From: Bretschneidera sinensis
Lineage: Eukaryota; Streptophyta; Magnoliopsida; Brassicales; Akaniaceae
NCBI GenBank assembly: GCA_023935145.1
Contig: CM043698.1
Span: 147,243,625-147,307,624, forward strand
DNA length: 64,000 nucleotides
Direction: 5' to 3'
Shown: in pieces, positions 45,843 through 58,800 of the stretch
How positions within the stretch are numbered: the first letter of the stretch is position 1
Layout: every line of letters begins with the position of its first letter
Program-made: the position numbers and the translations under genes
The notes under the pieces: model-generated
The model's input: the letters and a program-made list of their open reading frames with translations, nothing else
Databases searched by the model: none
Told to the model about the DNA's origin: nothing

Positions 45843-45894
45843 ATATATATATATATATATGAAAAAAAATTGGACTACCCAACCTAAACAAAGT

Positions 45895-45933
<39 letters not shown>

Positions 45934-45969
45934 AAAAATTGGACTACCCAACCTAAACAAAGTAAAATA
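45843..45969. repeat. Tandem duplication with TA repeats
   Basis: Two consecutive copies of (TA)n followed by GAAAAAAAATTGGACTACCC and AACCTAAACAAAGTAAAATA. The single-copy form is seen in units A-C. Confidence 0.9.
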
Positions 45970-46404
45970 TTCGTTTTGGGTGATTTACTAATTGAATAAC
46001 CAAGTCTGAATTCATGGTTGGTGCTTTTAGTGTGTCCTTATACAAATAACTTAACAATTGAATTAGTAGTTTATTAAGAAATGAAAAAGAAAATGTAAAT
46101 TAGTTCGTTCATGTGGCTTATTAGAGAATGTATGTATGTAAATTGTGACTCGTTCCCTCTTAATTTTCAAGAAAATAGAGGAGTTGTTATTGCAGTTTCT
46201 CCAACTAATAAAGTTATTTTTCGTTACGCAATAGATATGATGAAGATTGAATCCTACTCGGAGATATCAAGGGATAATTAGAAAATAGAGATGATTAATT
46301 AATTACCTACCATTTAGGACCTAAAGTTAGTGTAGGAAGATATTTTATTTCTTCAAAATGGAAAAACTGGAAGAAACTATTGAATACGACACGATGCTTA
46401 TATA

Positions 46405-47202
46405 TGTTGTTTAGACTCATAGAACATATCAACACTTGCGTATACGTATCATTAACATTATACACATAACATTTATGATAGGATAGTGCTATTCTTTACA
46501 TGCAACTCCTATTGTGAAACTAGACCGTGAATTTACTTGTTCCTAATGACATCATCATGTATCAAAAAGATGTGTCGAATAAGAGTTAAATATAAATATC
46601 ATTATACGGTTCTAAAAATTGAGAAATGAGTACTCTTTTGAAGCTGATGCGTGTAGTCACCTTTATATATATATATATATATGTATATAATTATTTCATT
46701 TCCTAATCTCCATGTGTGTGTTTTTGGAACAAATAAAAAAAAACATTACAATATGTTTAACATACATATTTTGTATATGTATAAAACTATTTGCACAACT
46801 ATTTCCACAGCCAAAATGGTTGTGTTCGTAGCTTCATTTTTTGAAAAAATGAACAGGACAAAAACACCCCTAACTAAAACACTCAAAATCTTTTCATCTG
46901 AGTACATAAAAATTAATTTTTCAGGTTTTTATTTATTATTATGACTACAATGCTTGATGATTGGAAATTACTGATTAATAGTTGAAGTCAAGTTGTTATG
47001 CTAGCATCACACATCTTTTGTATTAACTATTTTAAGTTTTTTTGTAGGCGCGAAATTATGAAATTTGAGATAGTGATGACATTATGATGGTAGTATAAGA
47101 GGAAAAAGGATAAACTGATGATTTAACAAAGTCTTAATGGTAGCAAAATGAAAACAAAGTAAATAATCTTATAAGTTGATAGCAATGCATATGAAAAATT
47201 AT
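46405..47202. repeat. Block c: 0.8-kb repeat
   Basis: Near-identical to block b. Includes an unoccupied target site of the small LTR element at about 46480 and a shorter (TA)n at 46663-46682. Confidence 0.9.
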
Positions 47203-48230
47203 GAAAACAAAGTAATCTCTCTTTATATTAAGCCAAATTATGTACGGTTAGGTAAATTATATGAGTGCCACTTGGTCTTCATTTTTTTTTTAAAAAAAAA
47301 CACTTAAAGAAAGGAAAAAAGCCGGAACCATACTATTTATATGGGCCTAGAGGGAAAAAGTAAACCTTTCATTTATACTAGCATTTCAATGCGCAGGTAT
47401 GTGCGTATTAATATATCTTCTTTTATGAATTTAATTCACATACACGCACAAAATATTCAACCGTTGTTTAAAACTCTCTCTCAATTTTTTATTTTTAAAA
47501 ATTACGCATGTGTTGAGATGTTTTTTATAAACTTAAACCAAAAATATTCAACCTTTTGTTGTTCAAAAATCTCTCCCAAGTTCTTTATTTTAAAAAGACT
47601 AACAAAGCCGCACCCTGAATATTGATATTTTAAGTGAAAATATTAAAGGGATTTAAAAAGTAAATTGGAGATAAAATAAAAAAAAAATTGGCAAAAGAGA
47701 TTTTCTTTAGTATATAACTAAGATAGATTACTTAGAAAACTCCATTATCTCTTGATATCTCTTAAGTTTGTATTTGTATCATATTTATTATCAAATTGTA
47801 ACCTATATATATATATGCAATACATATGACCTACAGCATCAAGGTCTTCCAAATATCCTATCACAATTAAATTCTTTCATGATATTAAAGCAATGAGGTC
47901 CAAAAACCTTACAGCCATGGAACTGAAAATGTTACCCTTCTAGCCGCCACAACCAGCCCTCCTCAAGCTGCTGCTACCACAAGTACTTTGCCACCAGCAG
48001 CCTTCTCTCTGCTATCGTGACAACCACACTGCTCCCCTTCCAATATAATCCCACCTCGCTGCCGCAAACAGCCCTTCCCCATGCTGCCGCCGTACCCTCT
48101 CCCTTCCCCCCCCCCCCCCAGCTGCTTTCTCCCTGAGATTCTCCCCCTCTCCTCACTAGTGGTGCATCGCCTCCCTCCTACTCCTCCTCTAACACTCTGT
48201 TAGCGTCGTTGCCCGCTCCACCAACAGAGT
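47203..48230. other. Intergenic region upstream of the promoter relic
   Basis: 47376-47640 resembles the CTAGCAT repeats of unit D. 47925-48030 matches 43001-43085. A run of 10 C lies at 48109-48118. No gene seen. The last bases before 48231 (CCACCAACAGAGT) are neither viral nor Ole e 1-related and may be the native upstream flank of the gene. Confidence 0.6.
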
Positions 48231-48526
48231 ATTCAATCTAAACCCGTCTTGTTGTCTTCTCTACAATATTTTTTACTTCTATTTTCTTGTTAGCTATTTT
48301 TGGTAAAAACAACTAGTTGTTCCATTCAAATTAATTGTAATAATTAAAAGAAAGATTGAGGAGCGAGTCTCTCTCAATCTACAAACCTTAAATTGGAAAA
48401 ATTTAATAGCTACCACATATTTAAAACTACTAACTTCATATTTTCCTCTTTCTCCCTTTATAAATAACTTTTTTAGTGCATGCAACATTCTTCAACCCAA
48501 AGAGAATATTAATAAAGATGGCAAAG
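48231..48526 (+). pseudogene. Relic of an Ole e 1-like gene: promoter and first three codons
   Basis: 296 bp matching 60509-60804 base for base in length (about 7 differences) and 26260-26555 (about 11). TATAAATA at 48459-48466, ATG at 48518. After Met-Ala-Lys the frame meets TAA (48527-48529) and about 25 bp of filler that looks like two short inverted pieces of viral movement protein, then V3 begins. No further exon remains. Confidence 0.9.
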
Positions 48527-48551
48527 TAATTTAAAATCAAAACCTTCTTGC

Positions 48552-49019
48552 TAGGCACCTTAATTTTACAAATTCATTATTATCACTTGTAGAATCAAAT
48601 CTTCATAATGGACTTGTCTATTTCAATTGTTATCCCAACTTTTCAATAGATCTTTATGATCCTAATTTGGTTGATACCTTAACATTGGATATTCAGTTAA
48701 AAGGATTAGATATCAAATCAGGCACCAGGAACCTAAGTTTGATATATAAATTCTATTAAAAGGTTATGACTACAAAAATAAATCCCAAAGCCCTTCTCCA
48801 AACTAAACCAGGAGAAACCTTGCTTCTTGAAGCAAATACATTTCATGCTAATACTATTACACCTAAACTCTTGAAATGGGATCAAATCACTATTCTTGAT
48901 CATTGGAAGCTTGAAGCCTTATGCCCTCCTAAGGCTATAGCAAATTCTAATGTATCTCAAATTGATGAATATAGACATGGTAATGTGGTCTTAGGTTTAC
49001 ACCTAATGAATCCCCACAG
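48552..49019 (+). pseudogene. V3 movement protein, C-terminal two thirds
   Basis: Begins at the equivalent of residue ~130 of V4. TAA at about 48758 and a one-base loss near 48990 break it. At 49017-49019 it has CAG where V1, V2 and V4 have TAG. Confidence 0.78.
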
Positions 49020-51858
49020 CTCTCTAGAACTTCTAGTTCTAGAAGAATTAGAACTCCACTCTATGATGACCCTCAAATTATTCCACCTCGATATAGTTAT
49101 GATTTGTCATCCAGAAACTCCAAACAAAGTTTACTAGGAGCCAATTTTGACCCTGTTATACATAGAGGATTCTATGACACCAGCTCCTTCAAATCAACTA
49201 TAAATCAATCTCAAATAGGAGAATCATCTCAAATAGGATAACAGTCCAAAAAGAATAATGGAGAATTTTCTCCAACCTGATCTGATATGTTATCTTATCA
49301 AGATCACGAGCTTAATGTTATAATGAAATCTGATTTTGAGATCAATAAAATTAAACTTAAGAATGATTTTTTTATCTTCAGAAAATAAGGCCAAAACTTA
49401 TTGGTTTATGGCAAACTTTTCTAATGAATCAAGATCCCAGATTCGTGAAGAATGGTACACTCACATGAAAGAAATAAAATGCAATGCGTATTTCTTCGAC
49501 TTCTTTGAGATGTACACATTCAATAATAAAATATTCAACCCCTTTGCCCATAATCATCCTGATTTAGAAAACCCTAAAGAAATAGGTGTTATTACTCAAC
49601 TTAATCAATTATGGACAACATCAAATGACCAAATAATATCATCTATTCATCCTCCTTTATAGAAAATTGCTATTAAATTGCCCCATTATTCATCTGTCAT
49701 TACAGTATCCCCATTTAAGCAGACCATTGGCCCCGATGATCGTCCGGTATTATCCAAATATATCCAAAATCTTTATTCTCAAAATAACTTCACCAATCAA
49801 AATCTTCATACTATTTCAAACCAGCTCAACTCCATTGCCACCTCCATAGCCTCCATCGATGAAAAAGTAAGTGTTTCCACTCCAAAACTTCCCGGGAGGG
49901 AATTCACCCCAATCATTCAGAAGCCCCTTTCACATTTATCTCAACCTATTTTTACGCCAATAAATATTGAACAAAAAATTTAATTAGGCTTGATGATTCT
50001 GATGATATATTAAAATCAATAAATGATAGATTAAAAGGATTATCCCTTGCACTAGAAGGACCCTCGAATAATATCAATGTCATAGAAAAAGATATTGTCA
50101 ATGAAATTAAAGAATCAGATGGTATCAATAAAATATATCGAAGAAATTATTATAAGAATGCCCCATTACCAAAAACTAGGAATTACTACCCTAGGCTAAC
50201 TCCTCCTGATTTACAATTTGAAGAAAGATCCTCTGCTATCCAAGCAAGATATGATGATAGCACAATATATGAATGAAATATTGAAGGAGCTAGTGAGCAT
50301 ATGATCATCAATACCCTTCAAGAAATGACTATGGCAGCCACTGCTTATAGAACATGTAGTAATAACAGAGATAAAAAGATAACTCTTGCCATAATTGCTG
50401 GGTTTACTGGAACCCTCAAAGGAAGGTGGGATAATTACCTTACTGAACAAAACCGAAATTAAATTACTGAAGCAACAATACAAGTAAATAGCACCCAAAC
50501 AGTCGAAATCCCACAAACCAGAGAAACAATATCTAGAATAGTACCTGTAAACCAAGAAACACATTTGAAACTCTGATATATGCTATCACCAAACACTTCA
50601 TTGGAGACCCTGATAAGTTTGCTGCAAGATCCTCTAAAATACTTATAAATCTAACATACCCTACTTTGCAAGACTTTAGATGGTATAAAGATGTCTTTCT
50701 TGCTAAGGTATTTAGAAGACAAGATAGTAATAACGCTTATTGGAAAGAAAAGTTCATATGTGGACTTCCAAAATTATTTGCTGAAAAGGTCAGACAAAGG
50801 ATTAGAGATCTAAATGGCGGATTTGTTCCTTATAACCATCTCTTTTATGGAGAGATCATCAGCTACATAAACTATGAAGGTCTATCATTATGTAATGACC
50901 TTAAGCTTAAACCAAAAATGAAGTCAGAACTAAAACAAAGCAGAAAAGAATTAGGATCATTTTGTAGTCAATATGGCTATGAAACCCTAAGGGCTCCATC
51001 AGCTGAAAATAAAAGAAAACAAAAGATTTTCAAAAAACAAAAATAAAAAAAAAACATACGAGATGTCTCCCTCCTCATAAAACCCAAAAACCAAATTTTA
51101 GAAAAACTAGAAAATCGCAAGCTCCTTCAAAAGCCTATTTCAAGTGTGGAAGACTTGGACATTGAGCAAAGAATTGTAAAGTCAAACAAAAAATTAATGA
51201 ATTAGATGTTGAAGAATCTCTTAAGCAACAGTTAACTAAAGTAATGATTAATGACTCTCAAACAGAAGAAGAATATTCTTCCTCTGATAATGAAGAGCTC
51301 ATTTACACAATACAAGAAAGTACTGATTCAGAAGAATCCATTGATTCACAACGTGATTGTGAAGATGGACTTTGCTTCTGTAAATCTATCAATATGATCT
51401 CCTCTCAAAAAGAATTTCTTTTAGATATAATAGATAAAATTGATGATCCAATGATAGAAAAAGGATTACTTAATGAAACTAAGAGATATTATTCAAGAAG
51501 AAAATAAGATTTTAACTCCACCTGAGCCCTATAGTCTTTCAAAAAAATTTGAAACCTGTTTTCAAAAACCCAAAATAGCTACCACACAAGATTTACAAAT
51601 GGAAATTAATATTATGAAAGATCAAATAAAAGAAATTCAAAAAGATACAGTTGATTTAAAAGCAAAAATGATTAATTTAGAAATTAATGATCTTAAAGAA
51701 TCGATCTCTTCACAAATCAACAAAGAAGTCCTAAAAGAAGCCCCTGAGACTTCTAATCATGCTAATTTAATAAGTATAAATGATGGATCAAAAGGTCATG
51801 CTAATTTAATAAATATAAATGATGAATCAAAAGACAGTTTTGTTAATCTAATAGAAAA
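49020..51858 (+). pseudogene. V3 coat-protein-like region
   Basis: Open pieces: 49336-49662, 49678-49983, 50666-51046, 51244-51507 and 51473-51862. The knuckle near 51130-51180 keeps its His but has Tyr for the first Cys and TGA for a following codon. It has TGG at 49605-49613 where V1 and V2 have TGA. Ends in the coiled, Glu/Lys-rich segment before protease. Confidence 0.77.
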
Positions 51859-52258
51859 ATGAATTATCAAAAATGGTATATTAAAATTTCTATTGATATT
51901 AACAAAGAATATCATATTAATACTACCGCCTTAGTAGATTCTGGTACAGACCATAATTGTATTAAAGAAGGCCTTATTCCTACAAAGTATTATGAAAAAA
52001 CTACAGAAAGGCCAAATACAGCTAGTGGTTCAAAACTAAATGTGGAATACAAAATTACAAATTCCCATGTATGTAATGATGCATACTGTTTAAAAACTCA
52101 TTTTATTTTTGAAAAAAAATATACATCAAAATATCATTTTAGGAACGCTTTTCCGAACTCAAATTTATCCCTTCAAGGTTAGTCATTTAGGAATAGAAAC
52201 CAACATCTTACGGCAAACTTTATTTTTCTCCTTCCTACAACTTGTAGATACAAGATAA
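51859..52258 (+). pseudogene. V3 aspartic protease
   Basis: ALVDSGTDHNCIKEG near 51928-51975. A frameshift near 52110-52130 ends the open stretch at 52182. The shared TAA lies at 52256-52258. Confidence 0.8.
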
Positions 52259-53832
52259 TTAAATTTATTACAAACCAATAGTTTATGCAGGCAAATAAAT
52301 TTAATACAAAATAAACAAGCTCATATAAACTTTCTCAAAGAAGAAATAAATTATCAAAAAATAGAACAACAACTTAAACAACTTCAAATTCAATCTCTGA
52401 CAACAGAATTGGAAGAATTATTCAGAAAAGAAATATGTGCTGACCTCCCTAATGCTTTTTGGGAACGAAGAAAGCACATAGTCTCTTTACCATATGAGCC
52501 AGATTTTGATGAGAAAAATATTCTATCCAAATCACGACCTATATAGATGAATCAAGAATTATTGAATTATTGCCAAGAAGAAATAAAAGTTTTATTAAAT
52601 AAAAAATTAATTAGACCAAGCAAGTCTCCATTGAGCTGTTCTGCATTTTATGTTCAGAAACAAGCTGAGTTAGAAAGAAGAGCTCCCACACTAATCATTA
52701 ATTATAAACCTTTAAACAAAGTTTTGAAATGGATTAGATATCTCATACCTAATAAAAAAGATCTTCTCAATAGATTACATGACTCTACTATTTTCTCAAA
52801 ATTTGATTTAAAATCAGGATTTTGATAAATTTAGATAAATGAAGCAGATAAATATAAGACTGCTTTTAATGTCCCATTTGGCCATTATGAGTGGAATGTT
52901 ATGCCATTTGGGCTTAAAAATGCTCCTTTTGAATTTCAGAACATCATTAACGATATTTTTAATGATTATTCTAAATTCACCATTACCTATATTGATGATA
53001 TATTAATATTCTCAAAATCTATAGATCAACATTTTAACCATTTAAAAACATTTTTCCAAATCATCAAAAATAATGGTCTAGTATTATTTGCCACAAAAAT
53101 GAAATTGTTTCAAACTAGAGTAAGATTTTTAGGACATCTTATATTCAAGGAACTATCAAACCAATAGATAGATCCATTGAATTTGCAAACAAATTTCCAA
53201 ATGAAATAAAAGACAAAACACAGTTACAAAGCTTCCTTGGTTGTTTAAATTATATTGCTGATTATTTTCCACACCATCGTCAAATTTGCGAGCCTTTTTA
53301 TAAAAGACTTCGCAACAATCCTATTCCATGGTCTCAACAACATACAGATGTTGTCAAACTCCTTAAGTCAAAAGTATTAAGTCTTCCTTGTCTAGGAATT
53401 CTTCATCCAGATGCAAAGGTCATTGTTCAAACTGATGCCTCAGATTTAGGCTATGAGGCATTCTCAAACGAATTCTTCCCCAAAAGACCAATGAGCAAAT
53501 TGTCAGGTTTCATTCCGGTATATGGCTTGGTGCTCAAAAAAATTATTTAACTATCAAAAAGGACATTTTAGTAATTGTTTTATGTATTTCAAAATTTTAA
53601 GATGATTTATACAAAAAAAAAACTTTTTTATTAAAATTTGATTGTAAATCAGCAAAAGAAATTTTACAAAAAAGATGTTCAAAATCTTGTTTCAAAACAA
53701 ATATTTGCCAGATGGCAAGCAATACTAAGTGCATTCGATTATGATATCGAGTATATAAAGGGAGAGCATAACTTCGTGTCTGACTTCCTCACACGGGAAT
53801 TTTTGCAGGAATTAAACCCAAGAAAAGCATGA
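52259..53832 (+). pseudogene. V3 reverse transcriptase and RNase H
   Basis: YIDDILIFSKS at about 52988-53020; RNase H first motif QTDASDLGY near 53430. Shares TAG 52544-52546 and the one-base loss near 53146 with V1. Further breaks: TGA 52823-52825, a shift near 53456, TAA near 53550. Ends in the ATGA overlap (stop 53830-53832). Confidence 0.84.
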
Positions 53833-54420
53833 GTTCATCCAACCAAAAAGGAAAGCAGAAGGTGCCTCCACCTTCACAAAAACCCCAAAGCCTCAATGAC
53901 TATGCCACAAAAATGCAAATCCCAAGCCATTAGCCTATCCCAATACAACTAAAAACCCCTCAGCAATCAAATAGATTTACATCACTGGGAAAACTCCCAA
54001 ATCTATCTAAATTCCCAAATTTAACCTCCCAGACATATGCCCAAACACTTTCCCAAACACTTTCCTAAACACCTTCCTCCTCTCAAAGCTCTATCCCAAA
54101 GACCAATCAATACATTCAAAAACCATACCAAGAATATATCCGATGCACCAGCCTAGACAGACCCACAAATGATCTCAATTTTATTACTAAATATCTTTAT
54201 ACTAACAAAATTTTCCTTGTAGGTTTTCATTATATTCCAGAAGATCCAAAAAGGACCCCAAAATTCTATGAACTTATAATAGTTGATACCAAATCAATGG
54301 AAATAACCCATACAGGAGACCCAACAGATCCCAATAATATTACTAATTCAAAATTCAAAATCCTTCGTATCACCCTATCAGGATGCACAAGACCCTTATA
54401 ATGCATTTGATCTGTCATAA
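53829..54420 (+). pseudogene. V3 ORF2, internally deleted
   Basis: ATG 53829. The Pro/Gln-rich start is present (with TAG near 53932 and TAA near 54066); at about 54371 a deletion of about 600 bp joins it to the last ~15 codons. The aromatic core is lost. Confidence 0.75.
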
Positions 54421-54807
54421 GGTTTCACCAGGCAAAAGAAGACCGACAAATCCAAAAAACCAAAAAACAGATTCCAAACACGTCAAAAAGCAAAAGCAAG
54501 AAAAAGCCGAAAGGAAAAAGTAAAATCGACAAAAAGCAGAAGATGCTCGTCAAAAAAACAGATTCCCGACACGTCAAAAAATAAAAAGCAAAATCGACAA
54601 AGAAAAAGCAAAAGATGCTTGTCAAAAGGAAAAAAAGCATATTCCAGACACGTCAAAAGCAAAAGTAGAAGCCAAAAGCCAAAAAGAAGATCAAAAGCAA
54701 ATCATTCACGGATTCGATTCTCTCTGAAGTCCGCATACTCAAATTTAAAGATGGTTGAAGTTTGCAATCAAGAGTATATAAATGTTTGTATTTTCAATGT
54801 AATGGGC
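54421..54807 (+). promoter_or_regulatory. V3 viral promoter
   Basis: Three ACACGTCA elements (54478-54485, 54569-54576, 54648-54655) in AAAAGC-rich DNA, then TATATAAAT at 54775-54783. Copia-2 inserted 25 bp after the TATA box, so the promoter no longer reaches gene B directly. The leader resumes at 60333-60508. Confidence 0.72.
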
Positions 54808-55741
54808 TGTTGGAAATCACCTTGACAAGATGCCCAGGTGGTGATCTTCCAAACACCCAAGTCTTGAATGACTTGTAGAAATAATTTCAGCAATCGAACA
54901 CAAGAACAGAAAATCAAAGAAAGAAAGAAGACAAGTAATTTGTTGTCAAGGTTCGGTAATATGCCTACGTGCCCGTGAGTTCCTCCGAACTCTCTGCACT
55001 ATCCCAATGGTTCTTACAAAGTTACAGCAATCCCCTTCAAGAATCCAAGTTCTTAAAGAAACAAGAAGAGAAGGAAGAAGATGAGAACTCAACAATGTTC
55101 TCTAATCTAATCTAGACTCTCTCTATCTTATTACAACCAGCCTCACTACAAGAGTCCCTCTTGTGTTTATATCTCTTTACATAATTCTCTCTTAGTGTTT
55201 ACAATGATCTCACAATGTCACAAAACTCTCTTGTATGTGTGTTTTTGTATCTTTTATTATCTTATGAAATGAGGCCTTGAGAACCCCTTTTATAGCCTCT
55301 TAATTCTTAGATATTCTTGTGAGTCATTATCCTCCCTTTGATCATGTTCTTCCTTTAATCTCAGCCCTACATCACTCTCCAAGTGATGCTGTGCGTTTTG
55401 GTGTGGTGCACACATGATTGGAGAGGTCTTATGCATGCTGGATCATGTGTGCACACATGTGCTGTGTGCTGCGGCACTGGTGCTGTGTGCTGCGGCGTGA
55501 CCTGATGCTGCAGCCTCCTGATGCTGAGCGCACACCTCCTGCTTGTGTGCTGAAACTTGCACAGCAGTGTGCCTGACCTTCCCACGCCCAAAACTTAAGC
55601 ACACACTTGTGTGCAAAACTTAAGCACACACTTGTGTGCAACCTTTTAACTTGCTGAACTTTGATATTTCACAATTGGTTTGGACTTTAACCAACTATAG
55701 ACCATGTTTGGATATGTTTAAAACTTAGACAAATAACAACA
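54808..55741 (-). repeat. Copia-2 3' LTR
   Basis: 934 bp. It is 25 bp longer than the 5' LTR because the unit AAAACTTAAGCACACACTTG-TGTGC is doubled at 55590-55639. Otherwise few differences by eye, so the insertion is fairly young. Polypurine tract at 55742-55754. Confidence 0.93.
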
Positions 55742-55821
55742 ATCTCTACCTTTGTCTAAGAGTTCAAAAACCTGAACCATTGTGCAGAAAGCTTCGGGAT
55801 CCAAACTCATCTGGAGTTACC

Positions 55822-58800
55822 AATTAACCAGCTCCATTCCTAATAAGTCCAAGGCAATGATTGGACCTTCTTAGAGGTAGAACCTTGGTGCCTAAATCTG
55901 CAGGACTTTTCTCCGTGGTCTTCTTGTCAACATGAATGCATCATTTCGTACCATTTTCCAGAATGTAATGATACCAAACATCCATATGCTTTGTCCCCTC
56001 ATGGAACACCGGATTCCTCCAAAAGTGCCCCGTACTTTGGTTATCCAAAGTTTCCACCACCTGCTCTTTTAGGACCTCCCACTCGTCCAATAACCCTTTG
56101 CACCCCATAGCCTCCTTTATGGCATCCATAGCCGCTATGCATTCTGCCCCGGTTGTTATGAGTGCTACCATTGGCTGCCACTGAGCCTCCATGTACCTCA
56201 GCAACCACTTCATCCCAAGCCAACGCTCTTTTCCGGGAATACTCACACATTTGCCATTGCCCAAGAAACACTTGACCTGTTTCTCTTCCTTTCCCGGATG
56301 ATTCTCCTCATCCCAAGGATCTTTTGTGCAAGGCTGAGATCCTTCCTCTCGAACTCTTCATTGAGTTGAGATGTAAACCTTTTCCATCCTCTTCCTGCTG
56401 TTCCAAACTAACAACCCATCAATGATATAGGTGAGGATACTCACCATCTTCTCCACCTTGTGTCCAGGTGAGAAAGTTTCTATGAAACCTATGTCTCCTC
56501 TTCTCATGAACCCATTCGCCACCAACCTAGCCTTGTTCCGGACTTCATCTCTTGGAGGGCACCCTTCTTTGATCTTGTAAGTGCACTTACATTCCACAAC
56601 TTTCTGATTTCCTGGAATTTTCACCAATTCCCAAAAGTTGTTCTTCCTCAAAGAATCCATTTCTTCCTCCATAGCTAGCTGCCACTTTGACGAATCCTTA
56701 CACTCCATGGCATCCATGTAAGTTTCTTGTTCACTCATCTCTCATTCTGTCCAAGGAGCTGCTGCATCCACAGCATCCGCAAACCCACATCTTGAAGGTG
56801 GTCCGACCAGCCTTTTTTCCCGGTCTCTTATGAGCTGAAAGTCCTTCTGACTTGCTGTAGTATCCTCTTCTAGTTCAGCCTTCTCTTGAGTGCCCTGAGC
56901 ATGGCCTTCATCCAAGGGCTCTACCTGGTCCGAACCCTATTGCCTTCCTTGCTCTACCTGAACTGAATCTTCCTTGATGCTATGCTCCACAAGAACCAAA
57001 CTGGTTTGCTCACTAGCCCCTGCAGGGTTAGTAATCTCCCAGTAGGGAAATAATAATTCATTAAAAATAACATCCCTACTTATTATGAGTTTCAATCCTT
57101 CTTTTTCTAAGGACCACAACCTGTACCCCTTAGCCCCTTCCCCATATCCTAGAAACATATATTTTCTAGATCCTGGGCTAAGCTTATCCTCCTTTTGGAG
57201 TGCATACGTAGCACACCCAAAAGTCCTACGGTTGTCTAAGTCAGGGGGTTTTCCACTCCACATCTCCATGGGAGTCTTGAGCTCTAAAGCTCTAGAGGGT
57301 GATCTATTCACCAATTATGCTGCTGTAGCCACAGCTTCTTCCCAAAAATATTTTGGTAACCCGGATCCTATTAACATGCACCTAACCTTCTCCATAAGGG
57401 TTATATTCATCCACTCAGCAACTCCATTTTGTTGAGGGGTTTCCACAACCGTCCTATGTCTTAGAATGCCATTTAACCTACAGAATTGATCAAGTTCTTG
57501 GTTAAAAATTTCTAAGCCATTATCGGTTCTTATCCCCTTAACTACTCTACCCATTTGAGTCTCAACCAGCCCTTTCCACACCACTAATTTATTCAAGGCA
57601 TCTAATTTATTCTTAACCAAATAAACCCATACTTTTCTTGAATAATCATCAATTAAAGATAGAAAGTAAATGTTACCTCCCTGTGTTGGTGTCCTTGCTG
57701 GTCCCCAAAGGTCTGCATGAATGTAGTCAAGAATGCCTTTAGACTTGTGCACTCTGGTGTTGAAGCTGACCTGATGTTGCTGCCCAAGAACACAGCTCTT
57801 ACAGGAATCCATTTTTTCTACTTTGTCACCACCAAGTAGACCTTCCTTGCTAAGCACTTGCATGTCCTTTTCGCTCATGTGTCCCAAGCGAGTGTGCCAA
57901 CGGGCTGCCTTGTCCAGCTCAGCCATCAAGCTTACTGCTTGATCATTGGTTTCTGTTTCTCTGATCATCTCATAGAGTCCATCGTTTCTTGCTGCCTTGA
58001 TCACTACCAAAGATCCCTTGGCCACCTTGATCTTTCCTCCCTCTATCTTGCATGTATAGCCCATGGAATCCAGCTGCCCCAATGAGATCAAGTTCCTCTT
58101 CAAATCTGGAATATACCTCACATTTTCCAGTAACCTTGTGACTCCATCAAACATCCTCAATTGGATGTCTCCAATCACTCTCACTTGGCAAGAATTATCA
58201 TTCCCCAAGAAGACCCTTTCATCATTGATCTTCTTGAAATTCTTGAACCATTCTTTGTGAGGGCTCATATGATGAGTGCACCCGGAATCAAGAATCCACT
58301 TTTCGCTGCCTTGCCTCCTGCTCACATCCGAGCACACAACAAGAACATCATCACCTTACTGTTCTCCTATGGCAACCGAAGCCTCTCCATTGTTGGTATG
58401 GCTTCTCTTCTCATCCCACATCCTTTTCTTGCAATCTTTCTTGAAATGGCTCTCCTTGTTACAGTAGAAGCACCTCCTTCCTCCAACCCTTGGTTTAGAG
58501 TGTGCTCTCCTATGGCTTTCTCCTCTACCATTGTCCCAGTAGTAGCCATTGTTACTGCCATTTCGAGCTGCTGGCCTTCCTCTTATGAACAGCCCTTCAC
58601 CACTTGATGTCTCCTTCATCTTGGCTTTGAAATCATGTGCCCTTATGGCATTGATCACAATCTCCTTTGTCAAACTATCTCTCCCATACTCAATTACATT
58701 AATCAAATTGTCAAAGCAATCTGGAAGTGAATTTAATAAAATAACAGTCAATTGTTCATCCGGAAAAGAAATGTTACAGCTATTCAAATCTTGAACTAGC

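Larger units (their letters stand above)
44561..46404. other. Duplicated host unit D, interrupted by insertions
   Basis: Diverged copy of units A-C, broken by a MITE (44619-44797) and by 45157-45860, which holds two related ~250-420-bp repeats starting CTAGCAT(A/C)TCAACA. A similar start occurs at 47376. It continues without a break into block c, showing the original order before the small LTR element inserted. Confidence 0.75.

Noticed and set aside
48109..48118. Poly-C run as a functional G-quadruplex site
   Set aside because: Single homopolymer without the four spaced G tracts; possibly also a sequencing uncertainty.
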